Assembly (NCBI GenBank): GCA_964478225.1
Contig: CAYZHM010000003.1
Location: 168,278 to 232,277, forward strand
DNA from: CAYZHM01 sp964478225
GTDB taxonomy: Bacteria; Pseudomonadota; Alphaproteobacteria; Micavibrionales; Micavibrionaceae
Reading direction: 5' to 3'
Length of the DNA stretch: 64,000 nucleotides
This document shows, piece after piece, positions 1 to 7,722 of the stretch. The position numbers and the translations under genes were made by a program. Every line of letters starts with the position of its first letter. The stretch's first letter is position 1. The notes below the pieces were generated by a model that saw nothing but the letters and a program-made list of their open reading frames with translations, made no database searches and was not told where the DNA came from.

Positions 1-54
1 CCTTGTGCATGCGGTTAAAGTATACATCAATTTGTTTAACGATTTCCTGCGCAT
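1..54 (-). CDS. start of a gene downstream of cpaD, cut by the window edge (cpaE expected)
   Basis: On the minus strand an ATG at 54 is preceded by a good ribosome binding site (AGGGG, about 8 bases upstream, inside and just after the cpaD stop). Only 18 codons lie in the window, beginning MRRKSLNKLMYTL, too few to recognise. In Caulobacter-type tad loci the gene after cpaD is cpaE, the MinD-like ATPase, so that identity is inferred only from position. Another reading frame through the same bases is also open (ending in QIDVYFNRMHK), so the start could lie elsewhere. Confidence 0.35.
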   Translation of the reverse strand, partial: MRRKSLNKLMYTLTACTR

Positions 55-64
55 TGAATGACCC

Positions 65-730
65 CTACTCCGAGGCACTCTCACCATCTTCAAATGGCTC
101 ATTCGGAACACCATCACGATACGCATCAACAGCATTCCCTACACGCCGTCCATCAACAATATTGGGGGCATCCTGCCGCCCACGTAAATCTTTCGGTCTT
201 GAAACTTGACGTGAAAACAACGTCTCAATCGTGCATCCCACAGCATAATTCTCATCCCTGCCGCCGATATCTTCTTTTGACTTCACTCCGGGCATCATAC
301 CGCAGTCTTCAGGCGCCTCAGCTTTAAAGGATGTATACGAAACCAACACTTTTTCTGCTCCATCCTGGACCGGCAAAATGCCCGCCTTTACCATCTTCAT
401 GCCGTTCTTTTTAAAGCTTTGCACAATGCGCGCAGATTCATCCGTTGCCTTTAAAGCCGTAAAATTCTGCGAAGCGGGATCATAGGTGACACTGACAACA
501 ATTTCTCCATCCCCATACCGATCATACTGTTGCCCAAGACGGCTAATCGCCTTTTCATCAAATTCTTCAACTGGGAAAGTTACAAAAAAACGATCCTCCC
601 GAACCTGGGCTCTATTTTTTGTGACCCAACTTTCTTGATAAAGATCACATCCACTTACGGCGAAAACCCCTAACATTAGGAATCCGGTTCGAAAAATTTT
701 GTATGGGCGCATCAATTTAAATGTCATCAT
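65..730 (-). CDS. cpaD: CpaD-family Tad pilus assembly lipoprotein
   Basis: Outer-membrane lipoprotein of the Tad pilus, thought to help the CpaC secretin. The 221-residue protein starts MMTFKLMRPYK, has a hydrophobic segment and a lipobox ending in VSGC, so it should be lipidated after signal peptidase II cleavage. The C-terminal half carries the CpaD family signature: a NYAVGC segment followed by a PKDL...R region and a final DAYR-like motif. The reading frame is open for another 58 codons upstream inside cpaC, but the ATG at 728-730 has a ribosome binding site (AGGAT) directly after the cpaC TAG and gives the normal lipoprotein signal peptide, so I chose it. The spacing to cpaC is 10 bases, so the two are surely cotranscribed. 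Confidence 0.85.
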   Translation of the reverse strand: MMTFKLMRPYKIFRTGFLMLGVFAVSGCDLYQESWVTKNRAQVREDRFFVTFPVEEFDEKAISRLGQQYDRYGDGEIVVSVTYDPASQNFTALKATDESARIVQSFKKNGMKMVKAGILPVQDGAEKVLVSYTSFKAEAPEDCGMMPGVKSKEDIGGRDENYAVGCTIETLFSRQVSRPKDLRGRQDAPNIVDGRRVGNAVDAYRDGVPNEPFEDGESASE

Positions 731-740
731 GAATCTTATC

Positions 741-2237
741 CTAATCAAGCAAGTAGCCAAATTCTTCTTCGCCTTCAAATAACGTCTGATCACCATCGTC
801 ATTTGCATAAACACGTCTAATATTCGACGCAAACGAAGTTGCCAGGGGATTGCTTTTATGGAGAGGAACGCGAGTTGGTTTATCTTTTTCAGCATACGCC
901 TCAACCAAATAAGGCGTTACAATCACAACAAGTTCAGTTTCTTCACGTTGAAAACTATCCGAAGACAAAAGATCGCCGATTACAGGTGTATTCCGCACGC
1001 CAGGCAATCCAGCCATACCTTCAACGACTTCAGACTGCAATATACCTGCGATCATAATGCTACCACCGCTCGGCAATTCCACCGTCGTAGAAGCACGACG
1101 TACATCAAACCCAGGCACCTGGACGTTTCCTGCGGGCACAGCATTCTCGAAATTAATAGAAGAAACTTCGGTATCCATCTGCAAGCTAATACGCTCACTA
1201 GACAAAACAGTTGGACGGAAGTTGAGCGATACCCCAAACTGACGAAACTCAACGACTACATTTCCAAACTGATCCAATCCCGACGGCACAGGGGTTTCCC
1301 CTCCTGCCAAAAACCCGGCTTGCTCGCCTGATACAGTTGTCAAATTAGGCTCTGCAAGGATATTGATAAGGTTTTCTTCCTCTAAGGCATTAATAAACAA
1401 ACCAATTGTACCCAACGCATCAATTCCACTGTCCTTGAACAAACTAAACGTCGCCGCAACAGGCTCTGCAAAAGCAAGACCATCCCCTCCATCCAGCCCA
1501 AGAGAGTCTCCTTTGGATGTCTGACCTACCCGAGGCAACGTATCAAACAAATTTTGCGACGCGAGGTTATTCGGGTCGTTTGCATTCGTCTCAACACCCA
1601 ACTCTTTCAGCACAGAGCGCTGGGCCTCAACAATCTTAACTTGCAGCATAACTTGCTGCTCACCCCTAACTTCCAATAAGTTAGAAATAAGCTCGTCCAC
1701 GGACTTATCTTTATCTTGCAAGTCACTAACATAGTGACCGACAATATTCGCCACCTTTGATGCAATTCCGGCATTGGAAACTTTTCCCGTTAACAAAATC
1801 TGGTCGTGTATAGAAGCAACACGCACATCCTCATCCGGAAACAAATCATCAACGAGTGCCTGAATCGCCGTAAGGTCGTATTTCACATGAATATCGATTT
1901 GCTTGATCACATCGCCTTTATCATCAAGAACGATCAAATTAGTGTCGCCAACCTGCAAGCCAGAAACATAAAGCCTGTTTGATTGCACAGCCACAACATC
2001 AATAATCGAGGGATTGGCCACAAGAATGTCAGCGACCGCACCTTCAACGCTAATAAGCTCCGCTTTACCAAGAGGAACATACATCGGCGGATGACGTGCT
2101 GCATCAGCCTTTTCAATAACAGCATCCCCTTTAGAAGCAAAAACCCCAGCAGCAAAACCTGCCCAAAGCATGGCCAGCAAAACAATAAACAAGACCCCAA
2201 TCGGCCTTTTATGGCAATACAACGCGTTCATTAACAT
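741..2237 (-). CDS. cpaC: CpaC/RcpA secretin, outer-membrane channel of the Tad pilus
   Basis: Forms the outer-membrane pore through which the Flp pilus leaves the cell. The 498-residue product begins with a signal peptide (hydrophobic stretch about residues 14-34). Residues about 50-120 form the N-terminal pilus-secretin domain (short beta repeats around VDIL and NLIVLD), followed by a BON-like segment about residues 125-170 and then the secretin domain (about 250-445), where the NILAEPNLTTVSGEQAGFLAGG-type stretch is the classic secretin core. Length and order match the family. It sits between cpaB and cpaD on the same strand. A GAG lies close before the ATG at 2237; a second ATG two codons on is possible. 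Confidence 0.93.
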   Translation of the reverse strand: MLMNALYCHKRPIGVLFIVLLAMLWAGFAAGVFASKGDAVIEKADAARHPPMYVPLGKAELISVEGAVADILVANPSIIDVVAVQSNRLYVSGLQVGDTNLIVLDDKGDVIKQIDIHVKYDLTAIQALVDDLFPDEDVRVASIHDQILLTGKVSNAGIASKVANIVGHYVSDLQDKDKSVDELISNLLEVRGEQQVMLQVKIVEAQRSVLKELGVETNANDPNNLASQNLFDTLPRVGQTSKGDSLGLDGGDGLAFAEPVAATFSLFKDSGIDALGTIGLFINALEEENLINILAEPNLTTVSGEQAGFLAGGETPVPSGLDQFGNVVVEFRQFGVSLNFRPTVLSSERISLQMDTEVSSINFENAVPAGNVQVPGFDVRRASTTVELPSGGSIMIAGILQSEVVEGMAGLPGVRNTPVIGDLLSSDSFQREETELVVIVTPYLVEAYAEKDKPTRVPLHKSNPLATSFASNIRRVYANDDGDQTLFEGEEEFGYLLD

Positions 2238-2293
2238 TATCTCAAGGTCAGAATGAGAAATAAGGAGAGAAAAGAAGTAGAAAAAGCCAAAAC

Positions 2294-3184
2294 TCAGCGC
2301 GCAGGAACGGCTGTAACGCTGTCCCCATTATAGATTCGCATAATATTGGAACTTATTCCAGCCCCATTTTTCTCCCGGTTATACTCCTCGTAAATCTCGT
2401 CATCCACTGTCGTAAGCCTTACATCAGAAATGGTTGGCCATGTCTTTTCGACAATTTTATCATCACCAACCCCACGCAACGACAGCGTAAGCGCACCCAG
2501 CTCTTGTGAGAGCGCTATTTTTTCAGAATCCTGCACACTAACCTCAAGCGTAACCGTCTTACCCACGTGGATCTTATCGTCCTCAGGGCGCGTCGCTTGC
2601 TGGTCCACAGCCAAAACTTTAACATTTTGTACAATTGTTTCCGTCGCCATTTTATCGAGATTTCTTGCCACAAGCTGCTGAGCAAGAACATCTTCTTTAT
2701 CAGGCCGGATGGTCTGCTTGTAAGTCAAAACAACATCCACAAAGTCGCCAGGACCTATAAAGCCCCCTACCATAGCAGACGCCGAAACCTCAATCGCCAC
2801 AGCGCGCATCCCCGCGCCCAGCGAAGCCGCAACGAAATTGCCTTTGCTTTCACTAACCAATACCAATTTGGTTAAAGGCTCGTCCTGAGGAACATTTCTG
2901 GAGAGCCGGCCTTGAAACACATCTTCTGGCTTTTGGCCTTCCTGACGCACCACAGCCCCAGCGAACAAAGCGCCCTTAGGCCAGCTTTGCCAACGCATAT
3001 CGCCTGCCACCAACTCATCACCCATTTTAAGGTTCTTAGCAGCCACCAAAATCTCAACTTTGGCCTCCTCCTGCACCACCACAGGCTCTGGCTTACCTAC
3101 AGTGATCTGCACCAACACCGCAACCAAAACAGCCACGACAACAGCGCCACCCAAAACTATCAAAAGATTCTTATTCATAATCAT
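2294..3184 (-). CDS. cpaB: CpaB/RcpC, Tad pilus periplasmic assembly protein
   Basis: CpaB-type protein of 296 residues with one N-terminal membrane anchor (residues about 5-27), then an SAF domain (about 45-110: starts VEILVAAKNLKMGDEL) as in flagellar P-ring chaperone and pilus assembly proteins, then the RcpC/CpaB core. The family is thought to bind peptidoglycan or help the secretin in the periplasm. It follows cpaA with a 27-base gap and precedes cpaC by 56 bases, the standard order. Two in-frame ATG codons (M1 and M3) are both served by an AGGG; which one is used makes little difference. Confidence 0.9.
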   Translation of the reverse strand: MIMNKNLLIVLGGAVVVAVLVAVLVQITVGKPEPVVVQEEAKVEILVAAKNLKMGDELVAGDMRWQSWPKGALFAGAVVRQEGQKPEDVFQGRLSRNVPQDEPLTKLVLVSESKGNFVAASLGAGMRAVAIEVSASAMVGGFIGPGDFVDVVLTYKQTIRPDKEDVLAQQLVARNLDKMATETIVQNVKVLAVDQQATRPEDDKIHVGKTVTLEVSVQDSEKIALSQELGALTLSLRGVGDDKIVEKTWPTISDVRLTTVDDEIYEEYNREKNGAGISSNIMRIYNGDSVTAVPAR

Positions 3185-3211
3185 AAAACCCTAAGGAACG
3201 AAGAGTCATAA

Positions 3212-3763
3212 TTAACTCCCGCGAATTAAAGAAACGAACGTTTCGTATTCAAAGTACCCTAAATTTAGAAAAGATGCCAGCGCTCCAACAAATATAGCAA
3301 CTCCATAAGGCACTTTACTGTGACCTTCTTGCACGGAATGAACCCAGCTTCCTTCCTTTGCATTCTTAACGGGGCTCCACTTTCTCAAAATCACCGAAAC
3401 CAAGGCCAAAAGCCCTCCTGTTAAGGTCATATAAAACAAAAACGGCGCCAACCCTGGCAATCCAACCCACAATGCATACGTCGTGCCCAGCTTTGAATCC
3501 GCAGCGCCCAGCATACCCAACGAAAACATCACAAAAGTAATTCCAAAAAACACTGCCGCCGCGAGCAAGCTTGAAACCAAAGGCGGCAAAACATCAGCAT
3601 TCCCAAGCAAAATAAGACAAAGGAAGCAAAGACCAAACGCTCCCGCAACGATCAAGGAGTAAAAGTTAGCAATAACCAAACCCCGCAAATCAGAGAGGCT
3701 TGCCATAACCCCTGCGGCGCAGACCACAAACAAACATGAAAGAAAAACCGTTAGCGCAATCAC
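3212..3763 (-). CDS. cpaA: CpaA/TadV prepilin peptidase (A24 family)
   Basis: Inner-membrane aspartic peptidase that cleaves the leader of Flp-type prepilins. The 183-residue protein is almost all membrane helices (about five to six). The two expected catalytic aspartates are visible: one in the SDLRG motif near residue 24, and one in the GAADSKL motif that stands for the family GxGDxKL; the Gly before Asp is replaced by Ala here. This is the short form without the N-terminal methylase domain, typical of Tad systems. The start codon is GTG. It probably processes Flp and the TadE/G pseudopilins, and could also process the large prepilins at 53934-59252. Confidence 0.88.
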   Translation of the reverse strand: MIALTVFLSCLFVVCAAGVMASLSDLRGLVIANFYSLIVAGAFGLCFLCLILLGNADVLPPLVSSLLAAAVFFGITFVMFSLGMLGAADSKLGTTYALWVGLPGLAPFLFYMTLTGGLLALVSVILRKWSPVKNAKEGSWVHSVQEGHSKVPYGVAIFVGALASFLNLGYFEYETFVSLIRGS

Positions 3764-3814
3764 AATAATCCAAACCCCGCAATTCAGATCAATAGCTATT
3801 TTAGAAGTTTAGAA

Positions 3815-3852
3815 GAAAATCCCGCCATAGGACGAACCATGACGGGATTTTC
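3815..3852 (-). terminator. hairpin between flp and cpaA, probable attenuating terminator
   Basis: Perfect 10-bp stem (GAAAATCCCG / CGGGATTTTC) with an 18-base loop, starting about 20 bases after the flp stop. On the minus strand it is followed by TTCTTCT. It lies inside the pilus gene run, so it probably stops most transcripts after the pilin and lets a fraction read into cpaA. This is a usual way to make far more pilin than assembly protein. Confidence 0.65.
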
Positions 3853-3871
3853 AAATTACAAACTGTAAATC

Positions 3872-4066
3872 CTATGGAAGGCGAGCGTTCGCATCAGCCA
3901 TAGAACCCTGCATCGATGTAAATGTTGTCTCAAGCTCGTCACCGAACAGGAACACAACAGAAACGATCGCAAGAGAAATACCAGCAGCAATCAAGCCGTA
4001 TTCAATGGCTGTCGCGCCGTCTTCATTTCTCAAATAAGCATCTTTCAAAGCAAGTAGTTTCAACAT
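3872..4066 (-). CDS. flp: Flp/PilA major pilin of the Tad pilus
   Basis: Structural subunit of the Tad pilus. The 64-residue protein has a short leader, then the cleavage site after Gly in EDG/ATAIEYGLIA, the hallmark Flp motif with Glu at +5 and Tyr at +6, a hydrophobic helix (about residues 20-42) and a short polar tail, all as in Flp pilins. A strong ribosome binding site (AAGGAG) lies 7 bases before the ATG. It is flanked by its own hairpin terminator (3815-3852) and by an AT-rich leader region, consistent with high separate expression. Confidence 0.95.
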   Translation of the reverse strand: MLKLLALKDAYLRNEDGATAIEYGLIAAGISLAIVSVVFLFGDELETTFTSMQGSMADANARLP

Positions 4067-4426
4067 GTTTATCTCCTTAACTACGTTTAATTTACCGGTT
4101 CAACCCACACTCCAATTAAGAACTGAAGCCCTAACCGTCTATTCAGAATATCTCATTTACCTTAATAGAGAGTTAAAAATCACAGTAAAAACACATTTTC
4201 TAACAATAAAAAACACAAAAGTATTTACATAAAATTTTAAATTTATCCAATTTTATAGTAGAAAATAATATTTACTATGAGTTTTACTTTTATATAAGAA
4301 AAATAAGATATCCAAACCCAAAATAGGAAAGTAAATACTAGTAATTACTTTAACTGAATTAGGAAAAGACAATTAGGAAAGCAGGTCAGGACAGAACGCC
4401 CCTTCCGACATGTCTAGAGTGTAACA
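4067..4426. promoter_or_regulatory. AT-rich intergenic region upstream of flp
   Basis: About 360 bases without a gene, strongly AT-rich at 4180-4380. It must hold the flp promoter on the minus strand. I could not single out a convincing -35/-10 pair or sigma-54 site. No open reading frame of note is present on either strand. Confidence 0.4.
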
Positions 4427-4458
4427 AAAAAGTCCCGCCAGTAAAAGCGGGACTTTTT
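4427..4458 (-). terminator. strong intrinsic terminator after tadG
   Basis: Perfect 12-bp inverted repeat (AAAAAGTCCCGC / GCGGGACTTTTT) with an 8-base loop, about 20 bases past the tadG stop. On the minus strand the stem runs into a T tract (TTTTTTG). The stem also starts with A5, so it could work on both strands. It separates the tadE-tadE-tadG unit from flp. Confidence 0.85.
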
Positions 4459-4478
4459 CGAGGCTAAAAAACCACATT

Positions 4479-5834
4479 TTAGCTCTTGATATGAAGGTTA
4501 CTCAACTCGCGGCTAATGGACTCAAACACATCAATCAAATCAGCCTGTGTAGGCGCATCATGATAATGCGATACAGACGAAGCACAGCGGCGGTAATAAT
4601 CCTTTGTGTTATTGTTCACACCAGAGGTAAACACAATCGTATAGATTGTAACCCCGTGCGCCTTGAGATTGTCACAAACATCTTCAAAACGCTCGTTAAG
4701 CTGATAAACCGTAATATCATGATCTGCAGTTGGACCGTATGCAGAGTAATAAGGATGCATAGTATTATCGCCGTCCGTCATCATAACAATGGCTTTTTTC
4801 CAGAAAAGACTGTCCCAATCCGCGCCTTCGGTAAACGGATACTCTGGAGAAATCAATCGATAACCCCATACCATACCGTAGTTACCGTATGTGTGACCGT
4901 CTGCTTGCATCGAAGTTATTGAATTCTGCAATAAATCATAGTCATTCGTCAGCGGCACAACAGACGTGCGCGGACAAATATAATTTGGGCTCCGGTTAGC
5001 AGTATATGTTCTAGACCTGCTGTTGTAAGTTCTTTCGCATACAGGATAATCATCCCCCAAGCGGCGACAATAGCGATACATATCCCATGGCCCCTCGTGG
5101 TCAATAGTGTCGTCAGGGTTATCATACGCTAGAACACAACCACCCCATTGGCTGGAGCTTCCAGCACTATAATTCAAACGAAGAGGATTATTAACGAATG
5201 GAGTGTCATAATGTGCTCCCGTTGAATCATAGCCTAAGCCGTATGGCCCTACATTCACTGAGGTACTATATGGCACCAAACCAATCCGGATATGCTCCGT
5301 ATTTTCAGTTGAGTCAAAAAGAATATCAACAAAGTTTGCCGCCGCTGTGCGCAGCCCCTGAATATTATTGTTCGTCGCCATCGATCCCGTATTATCCATG
5401 ACCAACGCCACTTCAATACCCTGAACTTGTCTTTGCACAACGGTCGACGTATCGACATTAATTTCATCAATGCCAAGAATGCTTAAAAACGTTGTGTGAT
5501 AATAAGCACGCGCATAAACAGAAATCTCATCGCCGATAACCGTCACCTGAGGATCAAACGTAATTCCCAACTTTTCTTCGGGATAATTGGCCGCGAAGAA
5601 ATCAAGAACTTTCTGCCGAATGTTATTCTCACCGCTTGCCGCTGCAGCGCCAGCCAGAGCCGCCGCATCCAGAGCATTCGCAAGACGCTCTTTAACCAAA
5701 TAAGCCTGCGCCAAATCCAGCCCCATTCCCATCGCACCGATAACAACAGGAGCCATAACCGCAAAGGCCACCGTCACCGTCGCGAGTGTTTGGCGAAGAT
5801 ACGTATAAAAGTAATATTGAACACTATGTTTCAT
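4479..5834 (-). CDS. tadG: TadG-like pseudopilin with von Willebrand factor A domain
   Basis: Large minor pilin or adhesin of the Tad system. The 451-residue protein begins with a TadE/TadG-type hydrophobic segment (about residues 15-40, with MGLDLAQAYLVKERLANALDAAALAGA following), a periplasmic stretch, and then a vWA domain from about residue 145: MIDAS start VALVMDNTGSM, later MMTDGDNTMHP. In known TadG proteins this domain is thought to mediate surface binding. The frame is open 10 codons further upstream (ATG at 5864), but the ATG at 5834 has a strong AGGTGG ribosome binding site, so I use it. Several Cys in the middle (positions near VCERTYNSR and CPRTSVV) may form disulfides. It follows the second tadE gene by 23 bases. 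Confidence 0.88.
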   Translation of the reverse strand: MKHSVQYYFYTYLRQTLATVTVAFAVMAPVVIGAMGMGLDLAQAYLVKERLANALDAAALAGAAAASGENNIRQKVLDFFAANYPEEKLGITFDPQVTVIGDEISVYARAYYHTTFLSILGIDEINVDTSTVVQRQVQGIEVALVMDNTGSMATNNNIQGLRTAAANFVDILFDSTENTEHIRIGLVPYSTSVNVGPYGLGYDSTGAHYDTPFVNNPLRLNYSAGSSSQWGGCVLAYDNPDDTIDHEGPWDMYRYCRRLGDDYPVCERTYNSRSRTYTANRSPNYICPRTSVVPLTNDYDLLQNSITSMQADGHTYGNYGMVWGYRLISPEYPFTEGADWDSLFWKKAIVMMTDGDNTMHPYYSAYGPTADHDITVYQLNERFEDVCDNLKAHGVTIYTIVFTSGVNNNTKDYYRRCASSVSHYHDAPTQADLIDVFESISRELSNLHIKS

Positions 5835-5857
5835 GGCACCACCTTTTAAAAACAACA

Positions 5858-6403
5858 TTAGCATGACCCAGTCTCATGCGTTACAGAAGGGGTTAAACGA
5901 CCCCGTACAAACGACACCTCCTGCATTGGTATCGTATCAAAAATAAAACCTGAAAATGTTGGCTCATAATCATAATGGACCGTTACAATAACCACGCCTT
6001 CCCCCGGCACAGCAACCGCTCCCAACTCCGGAAGAGAATTGCGTCTTGAAGTCATATTTCTCGTCTCGCACCACAGCATCTCAGGAGCACCATCCTCATC
6101 AAATTGAACGCTGATAATATCAACACCATAGCTACTGACGTCATTAGGAACAAAAGCCAGCATCCCTGCATTGATAGCATCGTCCACCTCAAAACTGTTT
6201 ACAACTCTATGCCTCGCAATAAGGTCTGCTGTAACCTGTGATGCACGGATCGTTTTTTGGGCCGCTAAAATCCCATACCCAGCATCAAAAGTTCCCAAAA
6301 GCATCGTCAACAATAATGGAAAAATAAGCGCAGACTCCACCGCCGCCACAGCATCGGTATCCTGCAGCCATTTTGGAAAAATATTTCTCGCATACGCCAT
6401 CAT
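5858..6403 (-). CDS. tadE: TadE-family pseudopilin
   Basis: Minor pilin-like protein of 181 residues. The N-terminus carries the TadE signature, a charged leader followed by AVAAVESALIFPLLLTMLLGTFDAGY-type hydrophobic helix (about residues 18-45), in which the Glu in the VESALIFP motif corresponds to the Glu after the cleavage site. The remainder is a periplasmic beta-rich domain with one Cys near the middle and one at the C-terminus. A GAGG ribosome binding site lies 8 bases before the ATG. It begins 3 bases after the preceding tadE-like gene and ends 23 bases before tadG. Confidence 0.85.
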   Translation of the reverse strand: MMAYARNIFPKWLQDTDAVAAVESALIFPLLLTMLLGTFDAGYGILAAQKTIRASQVTADLIARHRVVNSFEVDDAINAGMLAFVPNDVSSYGVDIISVQFDEDGAPEMLWCETRNMTSRRNSLPELGAVAVPGEGVVIVTVHYDYEPTFSGFIFDTIPMQEVSFVRGRLTPSVTHETGSC

Positions 6404-6406
6404 AAT

Positions 6407-6958
6407 TTATACCTCGTCCTCACCCTGGAATTCGTAAGGCTCGATTTGCAAAACAATCGTCGACATAAAATACCGGGTTCCTGTCCCATGTTCACCCAAC
6501 AACATATTGATGAAAGGTGTCATCAAGGTATAACGATATCCAGTCCGCACAAGAATAACATTGCTTACGCCCCCGGCATCAAAACCCCTGGAATCAATGT
6601 TTCCATCTGCATCATACTGAGGCTGATAACTATCATAAGAACCAAACGTACCAATATTCGTTACTTCGATATCAACATTATCACAATTCACCAACGCTGC
6701 AGCATGCCTACAAATGGCATCACGAAACATCTGCTCCTGCCCGGCGGGATCTGAAGTCGCTTGTTGAATCTGGCCCGTACGAATAAGGCGAGCCGCACTC
6801 CCAGTTGCACCTTCAAGAATTGAAGCCGTTGAAAACATAATCGCCATCTCAATAATGCTCATCGTGAGCGTAACAAAGGGTATGGACATGAACGCAAATT
6901 CAATTGCCGTTGTCCCAGAAAGATCATGCAGCCACTTCTTAAAAACACCCGCCCGCAT
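6407..6958 (-). CDS. tadE: TadE-family pseudopilin, first gene of the tadEEG unit
   Basis: Second TadE-like pseudopilin (183 residues). The N-terminus reads MRAGVFKKWLHDLSGTTAIEFAFMSIPF; the GTTAIEF motif is the prepilin peptidase site with Glu at +5, followed by a hydrophobic helix (about 18-42). Two Cys (in CRHAAALVNC) sit in the periplasmic part. The frame is open to 7081, but the ATG at 6958 is preceded by AGGGG at a good distance and gives a normal leader length. It is the promoter-proximal gene of the unit and is separated by about 220 bases from the next gene upstream. Confidence 0.85.
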   Translation of the reverse strand: MRAGVFKKWLHDLSGTTAIEFAFMSIPFVTLTMSIIEMAIMFSTASILEGATGSAARLIRTGQIQQATSDPAGQEQMFRDAICRHAAALVNCDNVDIEVTNIGTFGSYDSYQPQYDADGNIDSRGFDAGGVSNVILVRTGYRYTLMTPFINMLLGEHGTGTRYFMSTIVLQIEPYEFQGEDEV

Positions 6959-7176
6959 ACATACCCCTACAAAATGCAAAGATTTTATCGAATATAAAAT
7001 CAAATGCGTTCTAAATTCCGGGCACAAAAAAGGCGGTAAATTCCGCCCTATTTGCAACCCGGTTCCTAACCGCAGCGTCAATAATCACATAACGCTTACT
7101 ACAGTATGACAAAAGGATATTAAGGAAAATATAAAGATAGAAAGCCTTTGAGATAAAAGTACATTAAGTCTAAAAA

Positions 7177-7695
7177 TCAACTCGCTGGCTCCTCACCCCG
7201 CGGCTCAACGCCTGAAGAACCATCCAAAGGAAACCCCGATGAATCAAGAGGTATCCTCCCTGTGACCTTAATTCCCCATCGATCAATAAGCTCTTGTTGT
7301 ATTTTTTCGATCTGCTTTTTCCGTAGAGTTGCATTATGAAGCATAAAGTTAGCAACTATACCTTCCGTTCCCCAATCCAGAACATACCCAACGCCCGCGG
7401 CAGAATACATAACGATAATAACCCAAGGATCTACAATAATTTCAAGACTAGTTTCCAAAGTATGTTGACGAGACCATAACTCTAATAAGAAAGGAGAGCA
7501 CCCCGCCAAATTCATTGCCCCAATTGTAATCGTCTTGGCTTTTTTCCCGCGCGTCGCAAATACAGCTACAATCGTTGGCAACATCCCAATAAAAAGCAAA
7601 GTAGATGTCGGCAAGAACACTAAGCCTGCAATGGCAAGCATAACAAGATAAAAAGAGCCCTTATTTTTTTTGGATTTTTTTCTAGATTTAGCCAT
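7177..7695 (-). CDS. predicted membrane protein of unknown function next to kinase-like gene
   Basis: 172-residue protein I do not recognise. It opens with a very basic tail (MAKSRKKSKKNKG), then about three membrane segments (residues about 14-32, 35-60 and 92-110), a conserved-looking WGTEGIVANFMLHNATLRKKQIEKIQQELI stretch that may be an amphipathic helix, and a Pro/Gly-rich acidic end. It lies 27 bases after the kinase-like gene, has no clear ribosome binding site, and so may be translated by coupling. The position between the kinase-like gene and the tad genes suggests a cell-surface or pilus-related role, but this is only context. Confidence 0.7.
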   Translation of the reverse strand: MAKSRKKSKKNKGSFYLVMLAIAGLVFLPTSTLLFIGMLPTIVAVFATRGKKAKTITIGAMNLAGCSPFLLELWSRQHTLETSLEIIVDPWVIIVMYSAAGVGYVLDWGTEGIVANFMLHNATLRKKQIEKIQQELIDRWGIKVTGRIPLDSSGFPLDGSSGVEPRGEEPAS

Positions 7696-7722
7696 AACCG
7701 TTTTTATTCCAGCTTACAGTCA

